Made by a program: the position numbers and the translations under genes | The notes under the pieces: generated by a model | The model's database searches: none | What the model was told of the DNA's origin: nothing | The model's input: only the letters and a program-made list of their open reading frames with translations | Shown here: positions 15,051 to 24,176 of the stretch, in pieces | Layout of the letters: every line of letters begins with the position of its first letter | How positions within the stretch are numbered: position 1 is the first letter of the stretch | NCBI GenBank assembly: GCA_009917445.1 | Contig: QZEE01000013.1 | Coordinates: 1-64,000 of the forward strand | Origin: a bacterium D16-76 | GTDB taxonomy: Bacteria; Bacillota; Clostridia; Oscillospirales; Acutalibacteraceae | Length of the DNA stretch: 64,000 bases | Reading direction: 5' to 3'

Positions 15051-15989
15051 ATGGCACGCGAAAGAAGCCCGGCGCGGGACGAAGCCCGCCGGGTGTGGCT
15101 GGAATCCGGCGGGACCATGACCGCCCGACAGGTTGCGGAGAGCGTCGGCACGACCCCCGCGCAGGTTCGCAAGTGGAAGAGCGCGGACGGGTGGCAAGCC
15201 GCGCTTGAAGCGCAGAAACCGCCCCGGAAACGCGGCGGACAACCGGGCAACAAGAACGCCGCGGGAGCGGGTGCGCCCGCAGGGAACAGGAATGCGGAAA
15301 CACACGGCGCATATACCACGGTTCGCCTTGACGATCTCCAGCCGGAACAGCGGGCATATATTGAGAGCCTAACGCTGGACACAGAAACAAATATGCTTGA
15401 AGAGTTGCGACAGCTTTTAGCAAAGGAAATCGACCTGCAAAACAAGATTGCCACGCTTGAAGCGGCGGAGCCTGACAGCCTGTATATAGACCGCGTGGTG
15501 GAAATGAGAACGCCGAAAGGTCAAGAGCGGTTGAAGCAACAGCGGGAAAAGCTGGAAGCCCTGCAACGGGAAGAAGATTCCTTGCTTTGGGATATGGACG
15601 GCGGAGAGGGAGGAAAGCCGCCGACGCGCCAGCAGGAAAAGAAGCTGGAACGTCTGCAACGGGAGATTGCGGCCTTGCAGGACACCACAGGCGACAGGGC
15701 GCGGGAACTGGAAGAGAGCGCATATAACGTCACTATGCAGACGGTTATAAAAGCCAGCACGTTTGAACGAACGATGAAGCTTGAAGCAGAGTTGAACAAG
15801 ATACACGGGCGCGTTATCAAACTGCTTGATTCAATCAAGGGATATGAACTGGAATGCCGCCGGGTGCGGCTTGAAGAACGCAAGTACAATCTTGCAAAGC
15901 AAAAATTATCCGGCGCATTCGAGATAAACCCGGAAACAGGCGAGATCGACGACGAAAGCGACGATCTTTCGGGCGATTTAGACGTGTGA
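15051..15989 (+). CDS. terminase small subunit (YqaS-like)
   Basis: The N-terminus (ARDEARRVWLESGGTMTARQVAESVGTTPAQVRKWKSADGW) is the HTH of YqaS/terminase-small-like proteins, followed by a GN-rich turn (GQPGNKNAAG...GNRNAETHGAY) typical of that family and a long coiled coil (residues 130-270). It would recognise the packaging site and hand DNA to the large subunit. A second small-subunit-like protein follows at 16161, which is unusual. Confidence 0.75.
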   Translation: MARERSPARDEARRVWLESGGTMTARQVAESVGTTPAQVRKWKSADGWQAALEAQKPPRKRGGQPGNKNAAGAGAPAGNRNAETHGAYTTVRLDDLQPEQRAYIESLTLDTETNMLEELRQLLAKEIDLQNKIATLEAAEPDSLYIDRVVEMRTPKGQERLKQQREKLEALQREEDSLLWDMDGGEGGKPPTRQQEKKLERLQREIAALQDTTGDRARELEESAYNVTMQTVIKASTFERTMKLEAELNKIHGRVIKLLDSIKGYELECRRVRLEERKYNLAKQKLSGAFEINPETGEIDDESDDLSGDLDV

Positions 15990-16077
15990 CTGCGGCCCGG
16001 CGATAGGTTCTTTCGGCGGCTGACAAAGCTTGCGGGTTCGGCGACCCCAGCGCAGGGGCAGGGACAAAAAAATTTTG

Positions 16078-16107
16078 AACGCTTCCGCGGTTCGGCGGGC
16101 GTTTTTT
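16078..16107 (+). terminator. terminator-like hairpin between the two small terminase genes
   Basis: aacgc pairs with gcgtt and ccgc with gcgg around a short loop, followed by TTTTTT. It lies in a 170-base gene-free gap that also holds an A-run; a packaging (cos or pac) site could be here but no signature proves it. Confidence 0.5.
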
Positions 16108-16160
16108 AGGGGGAGGGGGTCAAAAAAGCGGTTCGCGCAGATCGGGAGGGGTGAAAAAAC

Positions 16161-16655
16161 TTGAAACTTTACGACGTGAAAGCGGTTGCCCGATTTATGG
16201 ACGTGTCCGAACGGCGGGTGCGGCAGTTGCGCGACGAAAAAGTGATTGCAGAGGTTCGCCCCGGCCTGTACGACCTGATCGACACAAACCGCCGCTATAT
16301 AAACTACCTACGAAAGCGGAACCCGGAAAGCGAAGAAGCGATAGACTACAACACCGAGCGGGCAAAACTGGTTCGGGCGAAGCGGAAAAACGAAGAATAC
16401 GAATTGCAGTTGAAAGAAAACCGACTTCATGCGTCGGAGGACATAGAAGCCGTCATGAAAGATATGTTGGTGAACTTCAAAGCGCGGCTTATGGCTATCC
16501 CCGCGAAGCTGGCCCCGGTTCTTTGCAGGAAAACGGACAGGGCGGAAATATTCAAACTGCTAAAAGAGCATATCGACGAAGCATTGCAGGAACTTTCAGA
16601 CTTCAACGCCGCATTTGGAGAGGGGGCAAAGGACGATGAAGCAAGCGACGGTTGA
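16161..16655 (+). CDS. Nu1-like small terminase / DNA-packaging protein
   Basis: TTG start after gaggggtg. The N-terminal MerR-like winged HTH (KLYDVKAVARFMDVSERRVRQLRDEKVI) followed by a helical, charged middle (YNTERAKLVRAKRKNEEYELQLKENRL) is the layout of lambda Nu1. It overlaps the GpA-type large terminase by 20 bases, as in lambda-like packaging modules, and likely is the true partner of that subunit. Confidence 0.75.
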   Translation: MKLYDVKAVARFMDVSERRVRQLRDEKVIAEVRPGLYDLIDTNRRYINYLRKRNPESEEAIDYNTERAKLVRAKRKNEEYELQLKENRLHASEDIEAVMKDMLVNFKARLMAIPAKLAPVLCRKTDRAEIFKLLKEHIDEALQELSDFNAAFGEGAKDDEASDG

Positions 16656-18456
16656 TTTGTTTTGCCGGATTTTCGCGGTTCTTGCCCCGCCGCCGGACAT
16701 GACAATTTCGGAATGGGCGGACGAATACCGCCGTCTTTCGTCTGAATCGTCGGCAGAGCCGGGCCGCTGGCGCACGTCAAAGGCCCCGTATCAGAAAGAA
16801 ATCATGGACGCGATATGCGACGTAAGCATTCAAAAAGTTGTCGTCATGAGCGCGGCGCAGATCGGAAAGACGGACGGGTTCATTCTAAACCCGATAGGCT
16901 ATTTCATGCACTACGACCCGTCGCCGATCATGGTATTGCAACCCACTATACAGATGGGCGAATCATTCAGCAAAGACCGTCTTTCCCCCATGTTGCGCGA
17001 CACCCCCGTTTTGCGGGACAAGGTAAACGACAAGGCAAGAAACAGCGGAAACACGATCTTGCAAAAGATTTTCCCTGGCGGTCATGTAACGATCGTCGGG
17101 GCAAATTCCCCGTCGTCCCTTGCTTCCCGTCCAATTCGGATATTGCTTGCCGACGAAATCGACAGATACCCGGCGACGGCGGGCAATGAGGGCGACCCCC
17201 TTTTGCTTGCGGGGAAGCGGCTTACAACATTCTGGAACAAAAAAGAAGTTGACGTGTCAACGCCGACGATCAAGGGGCTTTCCAGAATTGAAGTTGAGTA
17301 CGAACACAGCACGCAAGAGGAATGGAACGTGCCTTGCCCGGCGTGCGGTGCGCTGACCCCTCTTGAATGGGCGAACATCGTATTCGACGCGAACAACCTT
17401 GAAGAAATTTCGTGCGCGTGTCCAGAATGCGGCGTTGTGTCAAGTGAAACAGAGTGGAAAGAGCATTTCGGCGGCGGAAAGTTCGTCGCACGGTTCCCCG
17501 AACGGAAAGTGCGGGGCTTTCACCTGAACGCCCTTGCTTCAATGTTTGTCGAGTGGCGGGAGATCGTACAGAAATTCATTACCGCAAACGACGAAAAGAA
17601 GAAAGGGAATATTGAACTTCTCAAAGTCTGGACTAATACCGAAATGGGGCAGACATGGGAAGAAGAGGGCGAACAGATCGAAACCGACGATCTTTACAAG
17701 CGGCGGGAAAAATATAATTGCGAAGTGCCGGAAGAAGTGCTGGTGCTGACCGCGGGCGTTGACGTGCAGGACGACCGTTTCGAGGTTGAAGTTGTCGGCT
17801 GGGGCGTTGACAAGGAAAGCTGGGGCATTCGGTATCAAGCGATATACGGCGACTTGAAATTAAAGCCTGTTTGGAATGAACTTGACGCTTTTCTTTCACA
17901 GACGTTCACGACGGCGGACGGGCGGCGGCTGAAAATAATTTGTACTTGCGTGGATTCCGGCGGTCACTTTACGAATCAGGTTTACCGTTTCTGCAAAGAG
18001 CGGACGGCCCGCCGTGTCTTTGCTATCAAAGGCAAAGGCGGCGCAGACGTGCCGTATTTCAATAGGCCGTCAACCGCAAACAGTGTAAAAACGCCCCTGT
18101 TCACGATTGGAGTTGACACGGGCAAGGCGATTTTATATCAGCGGCTGGCGGTGCAGGAAGAGGGGCCGAACTACTGCCATTTTCCAAAAGACAAAGACCG
18201 GGGATATACGCAAGAATATTTTCGGGGGCTGACCGCTGAAAAAATGGTTATGACCTACAAAAAAGGTAAAGCACAATACGTCTGGACCCTGAAAGACGGC
18301 GGGTACAAGCGAAATGAACCGCTGGACATTCGGAATTATGCGACCGTCGCGCTTGAAATTGCGAACCCGGTTTTGAAAAAGCCTGACCCGTCCGCGCCAG
18401 CGGCAACGCCGAAAAAGCGCGGCAGACGGTCAAGAACGAACGGAGGTATTCTATAA
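16636..18456 (+). CDS. terminase large subunit (GpA family)
   Basis: A 606-residue packaging ATPase-nuclease. Walker A-like SAAQIGKT at 72-79, Walker B LLADEID ending at 176, a four-cysteine zinc site (CPACG near 235 and CACPECG near 258) as in GpA proteins, and nuclease acidic residues in GVDVQDDRFEVEV and CVDSGGHF. The tail is Lys/Arg-rich. It translocates DNA into proheads and cuts concatemers. Confidence 0.95.
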   Translation: MKQATVDLFCRIFAVLAPPPDMTISEWADEYRRLSSESSAEPGRWRTSKAPYQKEIMDAICDVSIQKVVVMSAAQIGKTDGFILNPIGYFMHYDPSPIMVLQPTIQMGESFSKDRLSPMLRDTPVLRDKVNDKARNSGNTILQKIFPGGHVTIVGANSPSSLASRPIRILLADEIDRYPATAGNEGDPLLLAGKRLTTFWNKKEVDVSTPTIKGLSRIEVEYEHSTQEEWNVPCPACGALTPLEWANIVFDANNLEEISCACPECGVVSSETEWKEHFGGGKFVARFPERKVRGFHLNALASMFVEWREIVQKFITANDEKKKGNIELLKVWTNTEMGQTWEEEGEQIETDDLYKRREKYNCEVPEEVLVLTAGVDVQDDRFEVEVVGWGVDKESWGIRYQAIYGDLKLKPVWNELDAFLSQTFTTADGRRLKIICTCVDSGGHFTNQVYRFCKERTARRVFAIKGKGGADVPYFNRPSTANSVKTPLFTIGVDTGKAILYQRLAVQEEGPNYCHFPKDKDRGYTQEYFRGLTAEKMVMTYKKGKAQYVWTLKDGGYKRNEPLDIRNYATVALEIANPVLKKPDPSAPAATPKKRGRRSRTNGGIL

Positions 18457-18699
18457 ATGGCACAGGGAAAAACACGGCTTGAAATCGCGCGAAAACACCT
18501 TGACGCATGGTTAAACGCCGAATTGGAGGTTACGACCCACCAAAGTTACACGATAGGTTCGCGGAGCCTGACAAAAGCGAATCTTTCGGAGATCAGGAAA
18601 GAAATTGAATACTGGACGAACGAAGTTGCCCGGCTGGAGAACATCGAAAAGCGCGGCGGCAGGAACCGCATATACAGGGCAGTTCCGCGGGACCTATAA
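18457..18699 (+). CDS. gpW-like head-completion protein (DUF6148 type)
   Basis: 80 residues, mostly helical (TRLEIARKHLDAWLNAELEVTTHQSYTIGSRSLTKANLSEIRKEIEYW). Its position between GpA terminase and lambda-type portal, and the conserved SYTIGSRSLTKANL block, match the small proteins that sit in the gpW slot. It probably helps close the head after packaging. Confidence 0.65.
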   Translation: MAQGKTRLEIARKHLDAWLNAELEVTTHQSYTIGSRSLTKANLSEIRKEIEYWTNEVARLENIEKRGGRNRIYRAVPRDL

Positions 18700-18718
18700 G
18701 AAAGGACGGTGAAACGCC

Positions 18719-20278
18719 TTGAACATCTTTGACAGAGCGGTTGCCGCCGTATTTCCGCAAACGGCGGTGAAACGCGCCGCGGCCCGGCGGAAGCTGGAAA
18801 TTCTGGACAGCGGGTATAGCAATTACGGTGCGTCGCATACCAAAAAGGGCATGATCGGCTGGACATATGGCGGCGGTTCAGCAAAAGAGGACATTCAAGA
18901 AAACCTTTCGACCCTCCGCCAGCGTTGCCGCGATCTTTACATGGGGGTTCCCCTTGCAACGGGCGCGTTGAAAACGTGTAGAACAAACGTCGTCGGTTCC
19001 GGCCTGAAACTGAAAAGTCAAGTTGATTATGAGGTTTTGGGAATGACAGAGGAAGCCGCGCGGGAACTTGAAAGCAAGATCGAACGGGAATTTGCTTTGT
19101 GGGCTGATTCCCCGGCGTGCGATTTGGAGCGGCTGGACAATTTCTATGAATTACAACAGCTTGCTTTCCTGAATTGGCTTATGAGCGGCGACGTTATAGC
19201 GACGCTTCCCATTACAACGCGGGTAAATATGCCCTATGACCTTAGAATCTGCCTGATTGAAGCGGACAGGTTAAGCAATCCAAACGGGACACTTGACCCG
19301 CACATTGTCGGCGGCGTTGAAACAAACGACGCGGGGGAAGTCGTCGCATACCATATCAGCAAACACCATCCCTTGTCATACGATATGACCGAAAGGGGCT
19401 GGACGCGGGTTGAAGCATGGGGCGAAAAGACGGGGCGGCGGAACGTGATTCACATAATGAACCGGGAACGGATAGGACAGCGACGCGGCGTGCCGTTCCT
19501 TGCCCCAGTCATTGAAGCGTTAAAACAGTTAGGCCGCTATACAGAGGCGGAACTTGTCGCCGCCGTGGTTTCTGGCCTGTTTGCTATCTTCATCGAAAAG
19601 GAATCAGCGTCCAGCAACGGCGGTTTCGGCGAAGTCGTTTCGTCGGAAGATCAGGTGGACGCGGGGGACGAAAATTCGATTGAACTTGCCCCCGGCCTGA
19701 TTATGGACTTGAACGAGGGCGAAAAGGCCCACGACGTAAACCCCGGCAGACCGAACACAGCCTTTGACGGGTTCGTGGTTGCCATTTGCCGACAGATCGG
19801 CGCGGCCCTTGAAATCCCTTACGAACTGCTGGTAAAGAATTTCAACGCGTCGTATAGCGCGTCGCGGGGTGCGCTTTTGGAAGCATGGAAAATGTTCAAA
19901 ATGTATCGGACATGGCTTGCGAATGACTTTTGCCAGCCGATTTATGAAGAATGGTTCGCGGAAGCCGTCGCAAAGGGAAGAATCCCCGCGCCCGGCTTTT
20001 TTAGTGACCCGATCAGGCGAAAGGCTTTCACAGGTGCGGAATGGAACGGCCCCGCGCAGGGGCTTTTGAATCCTGTTCAGGAAGTCACAGCGGCAGAAAA
20101 GCGGGTGCAAAACGGCTTTTCTACCCGTGGACGTGAAGCAATGGAAATGAACGGGTCCGATTATGACCGCAACATTGCACAACTAAAACGTGAAGAAAAA
20201 GCATTAAGGGAGGTCAAACAGGATGGCACAGGAACAGAAAAACCCGAAATCCCCGGCACAGAGCAAGGGGAGCAATAA
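18719..20278 (+). CDS. lambda-type portal protein
   Basis: 519 residues starting at TTG after aaaggacgg. Matches the lambda gpB family: ARRKLEILDSGYSNYGAS near the N-terminus, MGVPLATGALKTCRTNVVGSGLKLKS, FLNWLMSGDVIATLPI and YELLVKNFNASYSASRGALLEAW. It forms the dodecameric ring through which DNA passes. It overlaps the protease gene by 56 bases. Confidence 0.95.
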   Translation: MNIFDRAVAAVFPQTAVKRAAARRKLEILDSGYSNYGASHTKKGMIGWTYGGGSAKEDIQENLSTLRQRCRDLYMGVPLATGALKTCRTNVVGSGLKLKSQVDYEVLGMTEEAARELESKIEREFALWADSPACDLERLDNFYELQQLAFLNWLMSGDVIATLPITTRVNMPYDLRICLIEADRLSNPNGTLDPHIVGGVETNDAGEVVAYHISKHHPLSYDMTERGWTRVEAWGEKTGRRNVIHIMNRERIGQRRGVPFLAPVIEALKQLGRYTEAELVAAVVSGLFAIFIEKESASSNGGFGEVVSSEDQVDAGDENSIELAPGLIMDLNEGEKAHDVNPGRPNTAFDGFVVAICRQIGAALEIPYELLVKNFNASYSASRGALLEAWKMFKMYRTWLANDFCQPIYEEWFAEAVAKGRIPAPGFFSDPIRRKAFTGAEWNGPAQGLLNPVQEVTAAEKRVQNGFSTRGREAMEMNGSDYDRNIAQLKREEKALREVKQDGTGTEKPEIPGTEQGEQ

Positions 20279-21383
20279 GCGATTTTGGGATTTCCGGGCC
20301 GCGGCGGATGAAAACGCCGCCCCGGAATTGATTTTATACGGCGACATTGCTTCCGAAACATGGTGGGGCGACGAAGTAACGCCCCTGCAATTCACGGAGG
20401 AATTGAACGCGCTGGGGAACGTCCCTGAAATCGTCGTGCGAATCAACAGCGGCGGCGGGGACGTGTTCGCCGCAAATGCCATTTATACCCGGCTGAAAGA
20501 CAATGCGGCGAAAATCACGGTCAAGATCGACGGCTGGGCCGCGTCCGCGGCGACAATCGTTGCAATGGCGGGCGACGTGATCGAGATTCCGGGAAACGGC
20601 GTGTTCATGGTGCATGACCCGGCAATCGGCCTTTTAGGTTACTTCAACGAAGCTGACCTTGCGAAAGCGTCGGAAGAATTGAAAGTGATAAAACAAAGCA
20701 TTATAAACGGTTATGCCCTGAAAACGGGTAAGGCCGCGGAAGAAATCGCCGCGATTATGGCGGCGGAAACATGGTTTGACGGGAAACAGGCGGTTGACGC
20801 GGGCTTTTGTGATCGGCTTATGTTTGAGGAAGCCGACACGACCGTTGAAAACGCCGCAAAGGTCATTGTAAACAGCGTTTCAATGAACCTTGAACAATTC
20901 CCGAATATGCCCGTTTCGTTGTTAAACCGCCTTGCGGCCCACACGCCGGGCGGTTTTTCAAATACAAAATCTAAAACAGAACCGAAAAGGAGCGATCAGA
21001 ACATGGACGGAATCAAGGACATAAAGACGGTTGCCGACCTGAAAGCGGCATTCCCTGAACTGACAAAGCAGATCGAGGAAGCGGCAACCGCGGCGGAGCG
21101 CACACGGATTCAGGACATTGAAGAAGTGGCGCTTCCCGGCTTTGAAGCTATTGTGAACGAAGCAAAGTTCACGAAGCCGACCGCGGCGGGCGACGTTGCG
21201 AAAAAGATTATCGCTGAACAGCGCAAGCAGGGCGGCAAGTACATTCAGGACCGCGCCGACGACGCGAAGAACAGCAACGCGGGCGACGTGGGAGCGGGCG
21301 CAGGAATTGAGGGAGCGGCGGACAAGGACGACGACAAAGAGGTTGACGCGGTTCTTGACAAGCTTTTCCCCGCGGCGAAATAA
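20223..21383 (+). CDS. ClpP-type prohead protease fused to scaffold domain
   Basis: The first 220 residues form a ClpP-like protease: strand/loop RINSGGGDVFAANAIY, nucleophile Ser108 in GWAASAAT and His131 in MVHDPAIG. The C-terminal 125 residues are the scaffold part, separated by a linker. An internal ribosome site and ATG at the junction indicates a separate scaffold product, as in lambda C/Nu3. It matures the prohead by cleaving scaffold. Confidence 0.9.
   Translation: MAQEQKNPKSPAQSKGSNKRFWDFRAAADENAAPELILYGDIASETWWGDEVTPLQFTEELNALGNVPEIVVRINSGGGDVFAANAIYTRLKDNAAKITVKIDGWAASAATIVAMAGDVIEIPGNGVFMVHDPAIGLLGYFNEADLAKASEELKVIKQSIINGYALKTGKAAEEIAAIMAAETWFDGKQAVDAGFCDRLMFEEADTTVENAAKVIVNSVSMNLEQFPNMPVSLLNRLAAHTPGGFSNTKSKTEPKRSDQNMDGIKDIKTVADLKAAFPELTKQIEEAATAAERTRIQDIEEVALPGFEAIVNEAKFTKPTAAGDVAKKIIAEQRKQGGKYIQDRADDAKNSNAGDVGAGAGIEGAADKDDDKEVDAVLDKLFPAAK
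21003..21383 (+). CDS. nested scaffold protein from an internal start
   Basis: Inside the protease gene, aaaaggagcgatcagaac precedes an in-frame ATG (residue 261 of the long form). The product MDGIKDIKTVADLKAAFPEL... is 126 residues, helical and acidic with a disordered Gly/Asp linker and conserved last helix (VDAVLDKLFPAAK), the features of capsid scaffolds. The overlap mirrors the lambda C/Nu3 design. Confidence 0.7.
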   Translation: MDGIKDIKTVADLKAAFPELTKQIEEAATAAERTRIQDIEEVALPGFEAIVNEAKFTKPTAAGDVAKKIIAEQRKQGGKYIQDRADDAKNSNAGDVGAGAGIEGAADKDDDKEVDAVLDKLFPAAK

Positions 21384-21396
21384 GGAGGAAAACACC

Positions 21397-21720
21397 ATGT
21401 ATGAAATCCAAAAGGACCAGACAAGCCCCGTGAATTTCTTTGCGGGCGACTTTCCCGTTGTAACGGAAGCCGGGGACGTGAAGAGCGGCGAAACCGTCCG
21501 CAAATATGCCCCCGTTATTAAGACCGCAGACGGAATCAGCGAAGCCACGGCAGACGGGCTGGCCGATTTGTACGGTATTGCGGCAGACGACAGCACCGAC
21601 GGCGGCGTTGTGTGTTGTCTGACAGGCGAATTTTTCGCCGACGCGTTGCCGTTGCAAGACGGCGTAACCGTCGAAGCCCTGAAACCCGCTTTCCGCAAGC
21701 TGGGAATCTTTTTGAAGTGA
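21397..21720 (+). CDS. head decoration protein
   Basis: 107 residues with a strong aaggagg site. The sequence (PVNFFAGDFPVVTEAGDVKSGETVRKYAPVIKTADG...YGIAADDSTDGG) matches phage head decoration proteins of the lambda gpD group, located between protease/scaffold and major capsid as expected. It binds on the outer capsid surface and stabilises it after expansion. Confidence 0.85.
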   Translation: MYEIQKDQTSPVNFFAGDFPVVTEAGDVKSGETVRKYAPVIKTADGISEATADGLADLYGIAADDSTDGGVVCCLTGEFFADALPLQDGVTVEALKPAFRKLGIFLK

Positions 21721-21735
21721 TAGGAGGAAAAGAAA

Positions 21736-22794
21736 ATGGCTATCGAAACAAGCATTTATACTCCCCGCACAATGGGGAAAATTGTGGAGCGTATGCCCCC
21801 CGTGCATACGTTTTTCCGCGACACCTTTTTCAAGAACCGCCAGACGTTCGTGACAAAGAGCGTTGACGTGGATTTCAGGAAAGGAAACCGCGCCCTTGCC
21901 CCGTTCGTTCACCCGAAAATCGGCGGCAGGACGGTTCCGAACAATGGGTATCAGACAAAGACCTATACCGCGCCCATGCTTGCCCCGAACAAGGTAACGA
22001 CCGTTGACGATCTGCTGGAACGGTCCGCGGGCGAAAACCCGTATAGCGGCAGAACCCCCGCAGAACGGGCCGTTGAAAAGCTGGCGCGTGATTTCCGCGA
22101 ACTGGACGAAATGAACGTGCGCCGGGAAGAGTGGATGGCGGCGACCGCCCTTTTCACGGGGCAGATTCCCATTATCGGCGAGGGGCTGAACGAAGTGATT
22201 GACTTTGGTTTCAGCAATACCGAAACCGTCGTGACCGACACGCTGAAATGGTCCGCCGACACGTCCGACCCGCTGGCTGACATTGAGCGGTGGCACGAAA
22301 CCGTACAGAAAAACGGTTTCATTAACTGCAACGTCTGCATTATGGCGAAAGACGTTGCAAACGCGTTCGTCAAACACCCGAAAGTCAAGGACGTTTTGGA
22401 CGTGCGGGCGTATGATCTGGCAGTTATCAAGCCCCGCCAGCTTCCGAACGGCGTAACCTACATCGGAACCATCCACAAGCTGGGGCTGGATATTTACCAG
22501 TATAACGAATGGTTCCTTGACGACTGGACAGGCCCCGACGCGCCGCAGGATAAACCGCTGGTTCCCGACGGTGCGCTGGCCTTGCTTTCCACAGAAGCGG
22601 ACTATTCCATTTACTACGGAGCAATTACCATGATTCCCGAAGAGGGCAAGGGATTTGCGACCGTAGAGGGTGACAGAGTACCGCAGACATGGGTGGAGCG
22701 TCGGCCTGACCGCCGTTTCCTGCAACTGAACAGCCGCCCGCTGACCGTGCCGCATGAGGTCAATAGCTGGTTCGTTGCAAAGGACCTTGTATGA
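21736..22794 (+). CDS. major capsid protein (lambda gpE type)
   Basis: 352 residues. N-terminus YTPRTMGKIVERMPPVHTFFRDTFFKNRQTF, RTYTAPMLAPNKVTTVDDLL and the C-terminal VVERRPDRRFLQLNSRPLTVPHEV-like ending match the lambda E / major capsid family. Strong aggaggaaaa site. It builds the icosahedral shell. Confidence 0.95.
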   Translation: MAIETSIYTPRTMGKIVERMPPVHTFFRDTFFKNRQTFVTKSVDVDFRKGNRALAPFVHPKIGGRTVPNNGYQTKTYTAPMLAPNKVTTVDDLLERSAGENPYSGRTPAERAVEKLARDFRELDEMNVRREEWMAATALFTGQIPIIGEGLNEVIDFGFSNTETVVTDTLKWSADTSDPLADIERWHETVQKNGFINCNVCIMAKDVANAFVKHPKVKDVLDVRAYDLAVIKPRQLPNGVTYIGTIHKLGLDIYQYNEWFLDDWTGPDAPQDKPLVPDGALALLSTEADYSIYYGAITMIPEEGKGFATVEGDRVPQTWVERRPDRRFLQLNSRPLTVPHEVNSWFVAKDLV

Positions 22795-23129
22795 ACTTCA
22801 AAGCGCAAGTCGAGCGGGATTTGACGGCGGTATTCCACAACAGCACCGAACACGCCGACGTGATCGAATTTTGGATTTCAGGGACCCGCTATAAAGGCCC
22901 TGTCATTATTGACGATGGCGGCGCACAGGACAGGAAAAAGCCGTCTACGGACCATGTAGACGGCTTGGTTCTTGTCGATCTTGTCATGTACGTTCCCCTT
23001 TCCCTGCTGAAACGAACCCCGAAAAAAGGTGAACCCGTGGAGATCGGCGACGTCCTTTACACGATTACAAAGGTTCACCCGGAAGCTGGGGAAATTGTGC
23101 TTTACTTGGAGGGGTTGACGGAAGAATGA
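22791..23129 (+). CDS. head-tail connector protein (FII-like)
   Basis: 112 residues; overlaps the capsid stop by 4 bases. Beta-rich (DVIEFWISGTRYKGPVIIDDGG; GEPVEIGDVLYTITKVHPEAGEIVLYL). Size and gene order (after major capsid, before minor tail Z) suggest a head-tail joining protein. Family assignment is by position and general fold. Confidence 0.55.
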   Translation: MNFKAQVERDLTAVFHNSTEHADVIEFWISGTRYKGPVIIDDGGAQDRKKPSTDHVDGLVLVDLVMYVPLSLLKRTPKKGEPVEIGDVLYTITKVHPEAGEIVLYLEGLTEE

Positions 23130-23686
23130 TTGAGATTACAAACGAACAGATCGAGCGGGTCAATTTGCTTTTGGGCGATTTGCACGGTGCGCCGAACCGG
23201 GTTCTTTTCAATGTGATAAACCGTGCGCTGGGTACGGTGCGATCGCAATCGGGAAAAAAAATCCGGCAGACGTACAACATCAAGCAAGGGGACATTACCG
23301 CGAATCAAAACATGAAGATGAAGCGGGCGACCGCGGGCGACTTGGTGGGTTCAATCGAGTTTGCCGGGACGGTCATTCCGCTAAAACGATTCAAGGTTTC
23401 CCCGTCGGCCCCGGCGCAAAAGACGGTTTCCGTTTCGGTGCTGAAAGCAGAGGGCGGAAAGCGGCTGGAACACGCTTTCGTCGCTAATTTGGGAAAGTAC
23501 GGTGTGGGCGTATTTGAACGAATGACGCGGCGGCGCGATTCCTCCGAACAGCTTTTCGGGCCGTCAACCGCGCACATGATGGCAAACGAAAACGTGCTTG
23601 ACAAGGTGGAGGAAGCGGCACAAGACACCATCGACAAGCGCGTTGAGCATGAAATAACCCGCATTCTGAACGGGTACGGGAGGTAG
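23126..23686 (+). CDS. minor tail protein Z-like
   Basis: 186 residues. The segment LFNVINRALGTVRSQSGKKIRQTYNIKQGDI is characteristic of the minor-tail-Z family, which completes tails at the head-proximal end. The C-terminal helix has heptad spacing (LDKVEEAAQDTIDKRVEHEITRIL). Start overlaps the preceding gene. Confidence 0.7.
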   Translation: MIEITNEQIERVNLLLGDLHGAPNRVLFNVINRALGTVRSQSGKKIRQTYNIKQGDITANQNMKMKRATAGDLVGSIEFAGTVIPLKRFKVSPSAPAQKTVSVSVLKAEGGKRLEHAFVANLGKYGVGVFERMTRRRDSSEQLFGPSTAHMMANENVLDKVEEAAQDTIDKRVEHEITRILNGYGR

Positions 23687-23687
23687 T

Positions 23688-24176
23688 ATGACACCTTTGG
23701 ATTTACTGGACGCAATGAAAGCGTTCATCGAAAAGGAAACAAAAGACCTGATTTTGCCCGTTCGGGTAGACAGGAAGAGCGGAGAACACAAGGAACGCCC
23801 GCCGGAAGTCTATACAATGCGGTTGCCTGACAAGGGCGCGGAAACAAAGCGGATTCCCTATGTTCTTTTGCAGTACATCAAGAGCAACGACACGCAGGAG
23901 CCGGGGGAACACCCCGAAAGCCTTTGCATGGTGCGAATCGTTGCCGCGACGTATTCAGAGGACGCGGAAGAGGGCGCACGGTGCGTTCTAAATCTGCTGA
24001 CCCGAATTAAAATTGCTTTCATGCGCGACGGTATGATTGCAGATCGGTATATTTTGCGCCCGCCCCTTGAAACGATTGTTTACCCGGACAGCACGCGCCC
24101 GTATTACTTGGGCGAAATGATGACTAATTGGAGTATGCCAATTATAGAAAGCGAGGTTCAAAGGATATGGCAATAG
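23688..24176 (+). CDS. tail terminator-like protein
   Basis: 162 residues, alpha/beta, in the slot between gpZ and the sheath. Features such as IPYVLLQYIKSNDTQEPGEHPESLCMVRIVAATYSEDAEEGARCVLNLLTRIK fit tail-terminator/head-tail joining proteins of contractile phages. It overlaps the next gene by 10 bases. Confidence 0.55.
   Translation: MTPLDLLDAMKAFIEKETKDLILPVRVDRKSGEHKERPPEVYTMRLPDKGAETKRIPYVLLQYIKSNDTQEPGEHPESLCMVRIVAATYSEDAEEGARCVLNLLTRIKIAFMRDGMIADRYILRPPLETIVYPDSTRPYYLGEMMTNWSMPIIESEVQRIWQ

Noticed and set aside
15990-16160. cos or pac packaging site
   Set aside because: The gap beside the terminase genes is a natural location, but no repeated binding boxes or known site pattern could be shown.
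21208-22755. Minus-strand open frame of 515 codons opposite decoration and capsid genes
   Set aside because: It spans two clearly real genes and their gap, with no ribosome site or protein family.
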